A stretch of DNA of 6,213 nucleotides from Saprospiraceae bacterium. GTDB lineage: Bacteria > Bacteroidota > Bacteroidia > Chitinophagales > Saprospiraceae. Positions 1 through 6,213 of this stretch are shown one piece after another. Made by a program: the position numbers and the translations under genes. Each line of letters begins with the position of its first letter. Within the stretch, counting starts at the first letter, position 1. Where the stretch lies: positions 1 to 6,213 of the forward strand of contig JALZVN010000200.1 in the NCBI GenBank assembly GCA_023299965.1, given 5' to 3'. The notes under the pieces are model-generated. The model made no database searches and was not told where the DNA came from. It worked only from the letters and a program-made list of their open reading frames with translations.

Positions 1-2792
1 TGACTGTAGGTCATAGACTTAATACAAGGTCTGCACCAAGTCGCCCAAAAATCGATGCACACCACTTTTCCTTTCAGGTCAGACAATTGCACCGAATGAC
101 CATCGATATCCGTCAGAGCGAAGTCTGGAGCCGTTGACCCCGTCTGAATGGGCTTATTCTCATTATAGATAGAACGCAAGACGTTATTGTATTGCTCATG
201 TTCATTGCTAGCGATGAATTCTTGAATAGAATTTCCGTACAAATGCGCTTTACCCAACTGACACTTGGTAGCCAATTCTTTTGCTTGCACAAAAGCCAAT
301 ACTTCTCCTTTAAAATACTGCTTCGCTAGTTCACTAGTCGTCAAAAAGCGATTGTCTCCTTGCTCCTTCTGATGCTCCAAATATTGATTGATGAAATCAA
401 CATAATTGATATTCGGCAAAACTCCCTCCATCGAAATTGGTATATTCTTTAAGAAGGAATAGAAATTCTTAGGCAAAACTATCTCATCCTTTCGTTGCAC
501 GTATTCCTGGATATCCTCATAATTAAACATCATCGTAGCATAGGAATAGTCTACATTAGATTTGATGAATCCTTCATCCGTTGAAGACAGATCATTCTTC
601 TTTTTATACTTATCAAAAAATTGACTTCGCTTCTTATGCAGAGATTTGGCAAAATCCATAAAGTCTTCCGCTCCAGAAGTTTCGCTTTTCATAACGAGCA
701 CTTCAAATTGAGGGGCGAAAGCTTTTGCCTCTTCCAACAGATAAGTATTCAGGGCGGCGGACTTGCCTTCCATTCGAACGCTATTGGGAAAATTATTGAC
801 ATCAAAATCAATATTGATCTTATCACCTGGAAACAGGTATATCTTCAAGGATTGATCGCCGCATCGCAAGTATGCCAAGACCGGATCTTGCAATTCAGTA
901 GCAAAGTAGTACTTCCCTTCCGCATCTACTACTAAGGGTACGCGCTCTTCTTGAAAACTGATGAAATCGTATACAATCGTTAAACTAGCTTCTTTGCTAA
1001 CTCCTGAAAAAATCTTTCCAGAGACTTGAACAGCGCTGCTTGGTCTATCCTTCAACTCATGTGGAATATCCACATACTCTTTCTCTGATTGAGATTTAGT
1101 AGCTTGGATGAAAGCAGACTTATCAAAAGGTAGCCCCTCATTCAAACCTCCTATGACAGGTGATTTTAGGGCAGAGTATACATAAGTTTCAATAAAGTCA
1201 TCGCTCCGTTTTTTACGAAGCTGTTCCACATCATACTCCGCACGCAAGATCTCATTCAGCTCTTTATACTCATTGTGTGAAGCGAAGGCAGCTATTTCCC
1301 TAGCAATATCCGCATTTGGATATAGCTTTATTTTCCAGTACAAGGCTTTTGCTAAAGTATAGTAAAGCGCCTCCCCTTTTAAATAATGACGCGCCTCAGA
1401 GGTATCCGTTAAACTATATAAGTAAATAGATTGTACTTCCTCTCTAGAAACTTTCTTTTCCATTAAGTCTAGAAATGTACTCAATACCCAACCTCTTTGT
1501 CCTCTATTATTTTCTACTTCTACCAGCGTTCCATAGTACGCTATGCCTTGATGATAGTACTCAAAATGCTCACTTGTCTTCAAGTGTAGATACTTTACCT
1601 CTTCTCCATATCCCAGCACCCCTGTAACTTCGGTTTGACCAGGCTCTTTATACAGCTGTGAGTTATGCATTCTATTGATAGCATACTTTTTTATTCTATG
1701 CGTAGAAGCGCCATCCGCTTTTTTGAGTTGCACTTGATTGGCTTTCAAATCACTCACCCATCCTTTTGTGCCATTGTCGAGCTTCACAAAGTCCAACTTA
1801 TCTACTTTAAACACGGGCAACAATTTGGCAATCGCCTCCTTGTTCAGTATAGATTTACTTGCATTGAGAATAGCCACTTCATCTCCTGCCTCCAGATGGA
1901 TGAACTCCCCTTCCTCACTATACAGCATATTTTCTTGCGCTACTTTTTTGTAGACATAGTCTTGTGCTTTATCTGCTGAAGCCAACTCTCCTTTATACTT
2001 GAGATATTCTTCTAAAAACTCACAGTAGTTGCGACAGGTCAACAATACTGACCCTTCCAAATCCAAGTCTTCTAAAAAACTATAGTAAGAGTTAGGCAAG
2101 TCCATTGGAGCGGCGTGACCAGTTCGCAGTGGTTTTTCGATTCTATAATTCAACATCTGATTGGCATGCCAGTACTGGTTATTGATCGTAAGATAGTCTT
2201 TAAACCCAGGTGTCATTTTAGACTTGCCAGCAATATCATACTGCTCGTAAAATTGATTTTTCTGTTGGAGTATCCTATCAAAAGTTTGTTTGAAGTCTGC
2301 ACTATTCTTTTGCTCCATTTCGTAGAGCACAAATCCCTGATCGATATGCGCAAAAGTATTTTTCATATCCACCAAAAACTGGTTGTTATATTTCCCTCTA
2401 CCTGAGCAAACCAATGTCTTCGCAGGACTATCTCCTCTAAACTCCAATTTCAGATCATCCCCCTTTTGTAGGTATAAAGGCACGCTTTCCTCTCCATAGC
2501 TAAGGCGAATTTCTAGATCACCAATCAGGTCGAAGTCTACACTAAAAGACCCATCCTTCGCAATCGGAAGTAACATGGTCTCTTCTTTAAAACTGAGACT
2601 ATTTTTGAAGTAACTGATTTGAACTACCTTGTCCGTAGGCTGATCTACCAGCCCAGATATAGAAGTGTTGAGTTGCTTGAGAGAGTATTGATGAGAACCG
2701 CTGGCGGAGAAACCAGATTGTGCCAATGATTGCGTTGCGCTACTGCACAAAATGGTAAGTAAAAATAGTATGTGGATTGTTTTCCTAAGCAA
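1..2792 (-). CDS. Secreted TlpA-like thioredoxin protein with duplicated DUF4369-like module and two nested SH3-like domains (partial, C-terminus beyond window)
   Basis: Hand translation is open for 930 codons and leaves the window without a stop. The TTG start is nearly forced: an in-frame TAG lies two codons upstream, and a signal peptide follows directly (basic LRK, hydrophobic 6-15, probable cleavage after SLAQ, residue 25). Layout: DUF4369-like beta module from 44 (ISG at 45-47, KGD at 110-112), helical part to about 278 (YYSFL 236-240, NY 255-256); SH3-like domains about 285-352 and 375-441, each ending in GWV (W345, W435); helices about 462-520 (KGE 472-474); a second module from 588 (SG 591-592, PGD 655-657, FYSFL 777-781, NY 796-797, KGE 828-830); thioredoxin domain from APDF 888-891, with WATWC and CRPC (C920, C923). 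By family, a periplasmic or cell-surface thiol-disulfide oxidoreductase; the substrate is unknown. The coding call is very sure, the domain names are by eye. Confidence 0.93.
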   Translation of the reverse strand, partial: MLRKTIHILFLLTILCSSATQSLAQSGFSASGSHQYSLKQLNTSISGLVDQPTDKVVQISYFKNSLSFKEETMLLPIAKDGSFSVDFDLIGDLEIRLSYGEESVPLYLQKGDDLKLEFRGDSPAKTLVCSGRGKYNNQFLVDMKNTFAHIDQGFVLYEMEQKNSADFKQTFDRILQQKNQFYEQYDIAGKSKMTPGFKDYLTINNQYWHANQMLNYRIEKPLRTGHAAPMDLPNSYYSFLEDLDLEGSVLLTCRNYCEFLEEYLKYKGELASADKAQDYVYKKVAQENMLYSEEGEFIHLEAGDEVAILNASKSILNKEAIAKLLPVFKVDKLDFVKLDNGTKGWVSDLKANQVQLKKADGASTHRIKKYAINRMHNSQLYKEPGQTEVTGVLGYGEEVKYLHLKTSEHFEYYHQGIAYYGTLVEVENNRGQRGWVLSTFLDLMEKKVSREEVQSIYLYSLTDTSEARHYLKGEALYYTLAKALYWKIKLYPNADIAREIAAFASHNEYKELNEILRAEYDVEQLRKKRSDDFIETYVYSALKSPVIGGLNEGLPFDKSAFIQATKSQSEKEYVDIPHELKDRPSSAVQVSGKIFSGVSKEASLTIVYDFISFQEERVPLVVDAEGKYYFATELQDPVLAYLRCGDQSLKIYLFPGDKINIDFDVNNFPNSVRMEGKSAALNTYLLEEAKAFAPQFEVLVMKSETSGAEDFMDFAKSLHKKRSQFFDKYKKKNDLSSTDEGFIKSNVDYSYATMMFNYEDIQEYVQRKDEIVLPKNFYSFLKNIPISMEGVLPNINYVDFINQYLEHQKEQGDNRFLTTSELAKQYFKGEVLAFVQAKELATKCQLGKAHLYGNSIQEFIASNEHEQYNNVLRSIYNENKPIQTGSTAPDFALTDIDGHSVQLSDLKGKVVCIDFWATWCRPCIKSMTYS

Positions 2793-2800
2793 GTTCTAAA

Positions 2801-2819
2801 GTTCGGCTATTAAGCCAAC
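2801..2819 (-). other. Small hairpin in the leader of the thioredoxin-like gene
   Basis: On the plus strand gtt-c-ggct, a 4-base loop atta, then agcc-aac can pair as a seven-bp stem with one bulged base. It lies between the -7 element and the TTG start, about 9 bases before the start codon, where a ribosome would dock. No Shine-Dalgarno-like AGGA is visible there. It could affect translation or be chance; there is no direct evidence of function. Confidence 0.3.
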
Positions 2820-2826
2820 AAAAATA
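2819..2826 (-). promoter_or_regulatory. Bacteroidota-type promoter -7 element for the thioredoxin-like gene
   Basis: The minus strand reads TATTTTTG, an exact match to TAnnTTTG, the -7 element of the Bacteroidota primary sigma factor. It lies 27 bases before the TTG start, so the leader would be short (roughly 20 bases). A TTTG occurs upstream with 25 bases between it and this element, longer than the usual 19-21, so the -33 element is uncertain. The site implies the gene can be transcribed apart from purM. Confidence 0.55.
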
Positions 2827-2862
2827 GAATTTTATCTCGAATTTACCTAGCCAAACAGTATC

Positions 2863-2895
2863 AAAATATGGGCTTTTAAATTCTAGCCATATTTT
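2863..2895 (-). terminator. Possible rho-independent terminator after purM
   Basis: An imperfect inverted repeat: aaaatat then ggct on the left pairs with agcc then atatttt on the right, with one bulged g and a 10-base loop. It begins 19 bases after the purM stop. In the minus-strand transcript the stem has an A-tract on its 5' side and ends in UUUU, as terminators do. The stem is AT-rich and no longer U-run follows, so termination may be weak or the repeat may be incidental. Confidence 0.4.
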
Positions 2896-2913
2896 ATAAT
2901 ACCTATCTTCTGC

Positions 2914-4089
2914 TTAGAACAATATTGCCTCCTCAGGGCTATGCTGTATCGTCAACTTTTTGCCTTCTGCTGCCTCTACACGACCGATCACTTGAGCCTC
3001 TATATTAAACTCCTTAGCCAAGGCGATTAAGGCAGAAGCGGTCTCCTGATTTGTATAGATTTCTAGACGATGCCCCATATTAAACACCTCATACATCTCC
3101 TTTAGATCCGTACCTGATTCTTGTTGAATCAACTGAAATACTGGAGGCATAGGAAACAAGTTATCCTTTATAATATGCACATTATCAGCAAAATGTAAAA
3201 CTTTCGTCTGTGCTCCACCAGTACAGTGAATCACCCCATTCAAGCTCCCCAGATACTCATCAAACACACGCTTGAGCAATGGCAGATACGTTCTTGTAGG
3301 AGACAACAACAGATCCGCTACCGTATAGTCTACCCCATCAAAAGTCACCACATCTGTAAACTTTTTCGATCCAGTATAGCGCACACTACTTGGTGTCAAA
3401 GGATTAAATGAATCTGGATAGGCCTCTGCATGATAACTACTTAGTACATCATGACGCGCAGAAGTCAGACCATTCGATCCTATCCCACTATTGTATTTCG
3501 TCTCATATGTCGCCTGTCCGTAGCTCGCAAATCCAACGATGACATTTCCAGCTTGTATATTATTCTCGAGTACTCGATCTTTTTTGATTCTAGCAAATGT
3601 AGTATATCCCACATCGATACTTCGCACGATATCCCCTACATCAGCCGTCTCACCACCAGCAGGGTGAATCCCTACTCCGTACGCCTGCATACGCTCACAA
3701 AAAGCATTTGCCTCTCTAATGATCGTTTTGATCACCTCACCCGTGATTAGATTCTTGTTACGACCGATAGTAGACGAGAGTACGATATTATCTGTGCATC
3801 CTACACAAGCCATATCGTCCACATTCATTACGATAGCGTCCTGAACGATGCCTTTCCAGACCTCGACATTACCCGTTTCCTTCCAACACATATACGCCAG
3901 ACTCGTCTTCGTACCAGCCGTATCCGCATGCATAATATTGCAGTACGCATCATCACCTCCCACAATATCCGGAAGCACTTTACAAAAAGCATTCGGGAAT
4001 ATCCCTTTACTCAAGCCCTTAATGGCTTCATGCACTTCTGTTTTTGCAGCAGATACACCACGTAGTTCGTATTTCGTCTTCTCTGTCAT
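2914..4089 (-). CDS. purM: Phosphoribosylformylglycinamidine cyclo-ligase (AIR synthase, PurM)
   Basis: Cytoplasmic enzyme of de novo purine synthesis; it closes the imidazole ring of FGAM with ATP to give AIR. The 391-residue protein matches the PurM fold along its length: DTAGTK 56-61 (the DGVGTK-like phosphate/nucleotide loop), NVDDMACVG 89-97, AGGETAD 144-150, GSNGLTSAR 204-212, LLSPTRTYLPL 261-271, TGGAQTK 290-296 and EMYEVFNMG 331-339. It is longer than the roughly 345 residues of E. coli PurM, as I expect for Bacteroidota. I chose the ATG at 4089: an AGGA lies nine bases upstream. An in-frame TTG at 4095 would add two residues but sits only three bases from that AGGA. It has its own promoter and stands alone; no other pur gene is in the window. 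Several loops differ from the enterobacterial motifs, but the key glycines and acidic residues are present. Confidence 0.95.
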   Translation of the reverse strand: MTEKTKYELRGVSAAKTEVHEAIKGLSKGIFPNAFCKVLPDIVGGDDAYCNIMHADTAGTKTSLAYMCWKETGNVEVWKGIVQDAIVMNVDDMACVGCTDNIVLSSTIGRNKNLITGEVIKTIIREANAFCERMQAYGVGIHPAGGETADVGDIVRSIDVGYTTFARIKKDRVLENNIQAGNVIVGFASYGQATYETKYNSGIGSNGLTSARHDVLSSYHAEAYPDSFNPLTPSSVRYTGSKKFTDVVTFDGVDYTVADLLLSPTRTYLPLLKRVFDEYLGSLNGVIHCTGGAQTKVLHFADNVHIIKDNLFPMPPVFQLIQQESGTDLKEMYEVFNMGHRLEIYTNQETASALIALAKEFNIEAQVIGRVEAAEGKKLTIQHSPEEAILF

Positions 4090-4112
4090 AAACAATTTTC
4101 CTAGAGTTTCCG

Positions 4113-4120
4113 CAAAGATA
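4113..4120 (-). promoter_or_regulatory. Bacteroidota-type promoter -7 element for purM
   Basis: The minus strand reads TATCTTTG, an exact TAnnTTTG match, 23 bases before the chosen ATG of purM. This predicts a leader of under 20 bases that contains the AGGA ribosome site. I see no clear TTG -33 element at the usual spacing. I saw no PurR-like operator or purine riboswitch in the 290-base gap. Confidence 0.65.
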
Positions 4121-4181
4121 GCTCATTGCCCTTATTTTTTGCCCCCTTTTTCTAAATTAAAGTATTTGTTTTCTTTTTGGG

Positions 4182-4206
4182 AAAAATACCCTTGCTACGC
4201 AGGGTA
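4182..4206 (-). terminator. Rho-independent terminator of the SUI1-hydrolase operon
   Basis: In the minus-strand transcript UACCC-UGC, a three-base loop GUA, GCA, a bulged A and GGGUA form an eight-bp stem, followed at once by UUUUU. This is the best terminator in the window. It lies about 180 bases after the hydrolase stop and about 60 bases before the purM promoter, so it would separate the two units. The long distance from the hydrolase leaves a sizeable 3' untranslated region that holds the hairpin at 4223-4266. Confidence 0.65.
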
Positions 4207-4385
4207 CCGCGTCATCCACTATATCCAGATGCAGAGACGCATTGCCATGCGTTTCTGCATCTGGATGCCGTTTCTACCGCTTTTTCCTACGCACTCCGTT
4301 TGTCGAGCTTGGTCGCCTTTGGCGAGTCGCGATTAGTGATTGCATAAAGATCCCATCAGTTAGCCAATACCAATTTGAGTAACAC
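4207..4385. other. Non-coding, CG-rich structured stretch downstream of the serine hydrolase
   Basis: No coding region is supported here. The part from about 4195 to 4331 is much richer in CG dinucleotides than the flanking AT-rich spacer. Besides the 20-bp hairpin it holds a second small hairpin (tcgcc-ttt-ggcga at 4313-4325) and a heptamer ctacgca at 4287-4293 that recurs at 4195-4201 inside the terminator loop. With the terminator, this makes three stem-loops within about 145 bases. It may be one dispersed repeat unit or a structured 3' untranslated region. From 4332 to 4385 I see nothing recognisable. Confidence 0.45.
4223..4266. repeat. Twenty-bp near-perfect inverted repeat with a four-base loop
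   Basis: The left arm at 4223-4242 and right arm at 4247-4266 are complementary at 19 of 20 positions; the exception is a G opposite T, which wobble-pairs in plus-strand RNA. The loop is tgcc. The core is gcagagacgcat / atgcgtttctgc. No U-run follows on either strand, so it is not a standard terminator. It resembles the GAGACGC-containing palindromes that are dispersed in many copies in cyanobacterial and some other genomes, which suggests a repeat-family member or a 3' end-stabilising structure. The resemblance is from memory; the copy number is unknown. Confidence 0.7.
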
Positions 4386-5735
4386 CTACTCCACAGCTGC
4401 AATGATCTCCCCCAAAACCTTATCGAAAGGAAAGTCTTTCCCTAAGCCTAATCGCACTACTACCAAATCCAAAGAAGGAATCATAACTACATACTGCCCT
4501 TCATATCCGGAGAACTTGTAGGTATCGGCAGGACAAGAAGGATAATCTTTAGGCTCCCCATTGAGCCAAATATGAGCTCCATATCGTCCTTCTGATTGTG
4601 GCGTCACCTGTAAGGAGTAGTCGCGCCATTCTTTAGTAAATATTGTATCTATTCCACCATTTACAACTCCTTCATCGAGATAAAGTCTACCTAGCTTAGC
4701 CCAATCCCGAGTAGTAGCATACATAAAGGAGGACATAACGTATTCATTTTGCTCATCGGTTTCCATTTGAGCGCCATGCATACCTAATTTATCAAATAAT
4801 GCCTCCTTGGGAAAATCATAATAGTCCTCTTCCTTATCAAACGTATTTTTGATAAGTCGTCCTATTAGATTAGTAGTGCCGCTTGAGTACTCCCATACTT
4901 GCCCTGGAGCAGATTCATAGACAGAAGCCCTAGCGTATTCTGCTGCGGACTCTTCCAGAAAGAGCATCTCTGTCACTTGGGATTCAGTACCATAGGCTTC
5001 GTTCCATTCCAATCCGGAGTTCATCCGTAGGAGATTGTCAAGTGTGATCTTACTCCTTTCATCCTCAGCCCATTCTGGAAATAAGTTATCTTGTTGAACG
5101 TTTAGTTTTCCTTCTTTGACTAGTATACCTACTAAGATATTACACACACTTTTGGTCATAGACCAACCTAGAAATGGAGTGTCCTTATCATGAGGGGCTC
5201 GGTACTTTTCCGCTAAGATGCTACCCTTGTGCATCACTAGCATAGCTCGAGTCTTTTTCTCCCTAGAATCTCCTGTATCAAAGGCTGCTTCTAGTGCAAG
5301 ATAAACTTGCTTGATTTTATCATCTGATAAGCCAGAAACACTCACTGTAGAATCTGAAATCATGGCACTTGAAGGCAGGATGTTTTTCTTTTCCACTTGA
5401 GGGATGTATTGAGCTTTATGATCATCATCGTCAATAATCAACTTACATCCCAATCCAGGTCTGTAGACAGAGGTCATTTGGCGCATACCAAAGGTACTGG
5501 CTGAAACGGCTTTTCTACTGTCATCCACCTGAAGAGAAGCGAGGTTTTGCGGAAAAGCCTCTAGCTCTTCTTGTTCTATTGTTTCTAAGTTGCGATCAGC
5601 GACATATAAGCATGAGCAAGCACGCTTAGCAGCATAGCCATTGATGATGGGTAGCTTTGGATACACAAAGAATACAAAGGCAACTACCAAAGTAAATAGC
5701 AGTAATAGAACTGATCTAAAAATCCATTTCTTCAT
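4386..5735 (-). CDS. Membrane-anchored serine hydrolase, class C beta-lactamase-like family
   Basis: A 449-residue protein with a basic N-terminus and one hydrophobic segment at about 7-25, not followed by a clear cleavage site. It is probably an inner-membrane anchor with the catalytic domain in the periplasm. The hydrolase domain spans about 140-445. SMTK at 192-195 is the SxxK motif with the nucleophile serine and lysine. YSS at 283-285 is the second motif, with the catalytic tyrosine. GYEGQ at 410-414 sits where the KTG/HTG motif lies, an arrangement seen in NylB/esterase-type members. LLRMNSGLEW (235-244) is also typical of the family. A cysteine pair, CSC at 40-42, follows the anchor. 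Family activities include esterase, D-aminopeptidase and amide hydrolase; substrate and any beta-lactam activity cannot be read from sequence. It starts 12 bases after the SUI1 gene, with no clear Shine-Dalgarno site, so co-transcription is likely. Confidence 0.9.
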   Translation of the reverse strand: MKKWIFRSVLLLLFTLVVAFVFFVYPKLPIINGYAAKRACSCLYVADRNLETIEQEELEAFPQNLASLQVDDSRKAVSASTFGMRQMTSVYRPGLGCKLIIDDDDHKAQYIPQVEKKNILPSSAMISDSTVSVSGLSDDKIKQVYLALEAAFDTGDSREKKTRAMLVMHKGSILAEKYRAPHDKDTPFLGWSMTKSVCNILVGILVKEGKLNVQQDNLFPEWAEDERSKITLDNLLRMNSGLEWNEAYGTESQVTEMLFLEESAAEYARASVYESAPGQVWEYSSGTTNLIGRLIKNTFDKEEDYYDFPKEALFDKLGMHGAQMETDEQNEYVMSSFMYATTRDWAKLGRLYLDEGVVNGGIDTIFTKEWRDYSLQVTPQSEGRYGAHIWLNGEPKDYPSCPADTYKFSGYEGQYVVMIPSLDLVVVRLGLGKDFPFDKVLGEIIAAVE

Positions 5736-5747
5736 CTCGAAATTCGA

Positions 5748-6101
5748 TTAACCTCCAGCTTTCTTAATATCCTTTGCCCCTTTCTTTTTAAAGAAGTCCA
5801 TGATCTTATCTCTGTTATCCCCTTGGATAATGATCTCTCCATTCTTTTGAGAGCCCCCTACACCCAGAAAAGATTTGAGTTCTCTTTCAAGTTCTTTCAT
5901 CATAGTGTTAGTCATGTCCAATCCCCTTACTATAGAGTTAGGTTTTCCTTTTCGCTTTTCTAGATGTACACGTATGATAGACTTTGCTACAAAGTGATTG
6001 CTTTTCATGGTCTCTTCTTGAGGTTCTTCTGGAGCATTTTCAGGATTCCCCATTTTTTGGAAATCATCCCAATTGAGCGAGGTGCCTTTCTTTTTAGCCA
6101 T
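5748..6101 (-). CDS. SUI1/eIF1-like translation initiation factor family protein (YciH-like)
   Basis: A 117-residue cytoplasmic protein. Residues 1-35 are polar, acidic and probably disordered, after a lysine-rich start (AKKKG). The SUI1 domain covers about 42-117: the basic loop RKGKPNSIVRGLD at 50-62, which in eIF1 contacts the ribosomal small subunit, then LGVGGSQKNGEIIIQGD at 79-95 and a C-terminal helix (DNRDKIMDFFKKKGAK). Length and motif order match bacterial YciH-type proteins. In eukaryotes SUI1 proteins secure start-codon fidelity; in bacteria YciH-type proteins are thought to act on the 30S initiation complex, but the role is poorly defined. It is the first gene of a likely two-gene unit with the serine hydrolase. 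The ATG at 6101 gives the family N-terminus and lies 24 bases from a promoter element. Confidence 0.92.
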   Translation of the reverse strand: MAKKKGTSLNWDDFQKMGNPENAPEEPQEETMKSNHFVAKSIIRVHLEKRKGKPNSIVRGLDMTNTMMKELERELKSFLGVGGSQKNGEIIIQGDNRDKIMDFFKKKGAKDIKKAGG

Positions 6102-6124
6102 TAACTATTTCATTTATTTAAAGG

Positions 6125-6132
6125 CAAAGATA
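6125..6132 (-). promoter_or_regulatory. Bacteroidota-type promoter -7 element for the SUI1-hydrolase operon
   Basis: The minus strand reads TATCTTTG, identical to the element before purM and at nearly the same distance (24 bases) from the start codon. A TTTCG lies a little over 20 bases upstream and could be a degenerate -33 element. No Shine-Dalgarno-like purine run is present between the element and the ATG, as is common in this phylum. The remaining bases to the right edge hold nothing I can assign. Confidence 0.65.
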
Positions 6133-6213
6133 AGGATTTATTATCGTTGTCTTCGAAAGTAAGATTAATACCATTTTGGGTATAAAATAACGCGATAAGG
6201 GTAGTAGCTAGAT

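Noticed and set aside
621..2405. Several open frames of 70-104 codons on the plus strand
   Set aside because: They lie antisense to the continuous 930-codon reading frame, whose motifs are clear; their translations look like reverse-strand shadows.
2842..2862. TTTG upstream of the thioredoxin-gene -7 element as a -33 site
   Set aside because: The spacing of 25 bases is longer than the usual 19-21, so I did not list it as a feature.
4174..4186. ttttt-ggg-aaaaa palindrome next to the terminator
   Set aside because: It overlaps the U-run of the terminator and is a pure A/T arm repeat with a three-base loop; it adds no independent support for a plus-strand function because no plus-strand gene ends there.
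3848..4336. A 162-codon open frame on the plus strand across the 5' end of purM and the spacer
   Set aside because: It is mostly antisense to the well-supported purM gene, its translation resembles no family I know, and its end runs through the hairpin cluster.
5737..5747. Perfect inverted repeat tcgaa-a-ttcga filling the spacer between the SUI1 and hydrolase genes
   Set aside because: Only five bp per arm in an AT-rich spacer, with no partner site or regulator nearby; not enough to call an operator.
6110..6211. A 33-codon frame open to the right edge on the minus strand, ending in TGA 8 bases before the SUI1 start
   Set aside because: It is short enough to arise by chance, shows no recognisable motif, and contains the TATCTTTG promoter element. 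It could still be the tail of an upstream gene; sequence to the right would settle it.

Overview
The window looks like a chromosomal segment of a Bacteroidota bacterium. Three genes or operons have a TAnnTTTG promoter -7 element just upstream (TATCTTTG twice, TATTTTTG once). The PurM is of the longer form I associate with this phylum, and the TlpA-type thioredoxin protein with a DUF4369-like N-terminal part is typical of it. The DNA is AT-rich. Some intergenic sequence reminds me of Saprospiria-like genomes, but I cannot place the genus. All four supported genes lie on the minus strand, so transcription runs from high to low coordinates.

Layout in transcription order. 6213-6102: upstream DNA with a promoter at 6125-6132. 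6101-5748: a SUI1/eIF1-like translation factor. 5735-4386: a membrane-anchored serine hydrolase of the class C beta-lactamase-like fold, 12 bases behind the SUI1 gene and probably in the same operon. 4385-4096: a 290-base non-coding stretch with a 20-bp hairpin, a smaller GC-rich hairpin, a likely rho-independent terminator for the upstream operon, and the purM promoter. 4089-2914: purM (fifth step of purine synthesis). 2913-2793: intergenic DNA with a weak terminator-like hairpin, a promoter -7 element and a small leader hairpin. 2792-1: a very long secreted thioredoxin-like protein that starts with TTG and runs off the left edge of the window after 930 codons.

The left-hand gene is the notable object. 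A complete hand translation shows no stop. The protein has a signal peptide, a DUF4369-like/helical module interrupted by two SH3-like domains, a second uninterrupted copy of the same module, and then a single thioredoxin domain with a CRPC active site at the window edge. Ordinary TlpA-family proteins of this phylum have one module and one thioredoxin domain. This one appears to combine an internal duplication with a nested insertion.

The genes do not form an obvious pathway. SUI1 and the hydrolase are probably co-transcribed, while purM and the thioredoxin protein each seem to have their own promoter. I see no rRNA, tRNA, CRISPR array, transposase or phage gene.
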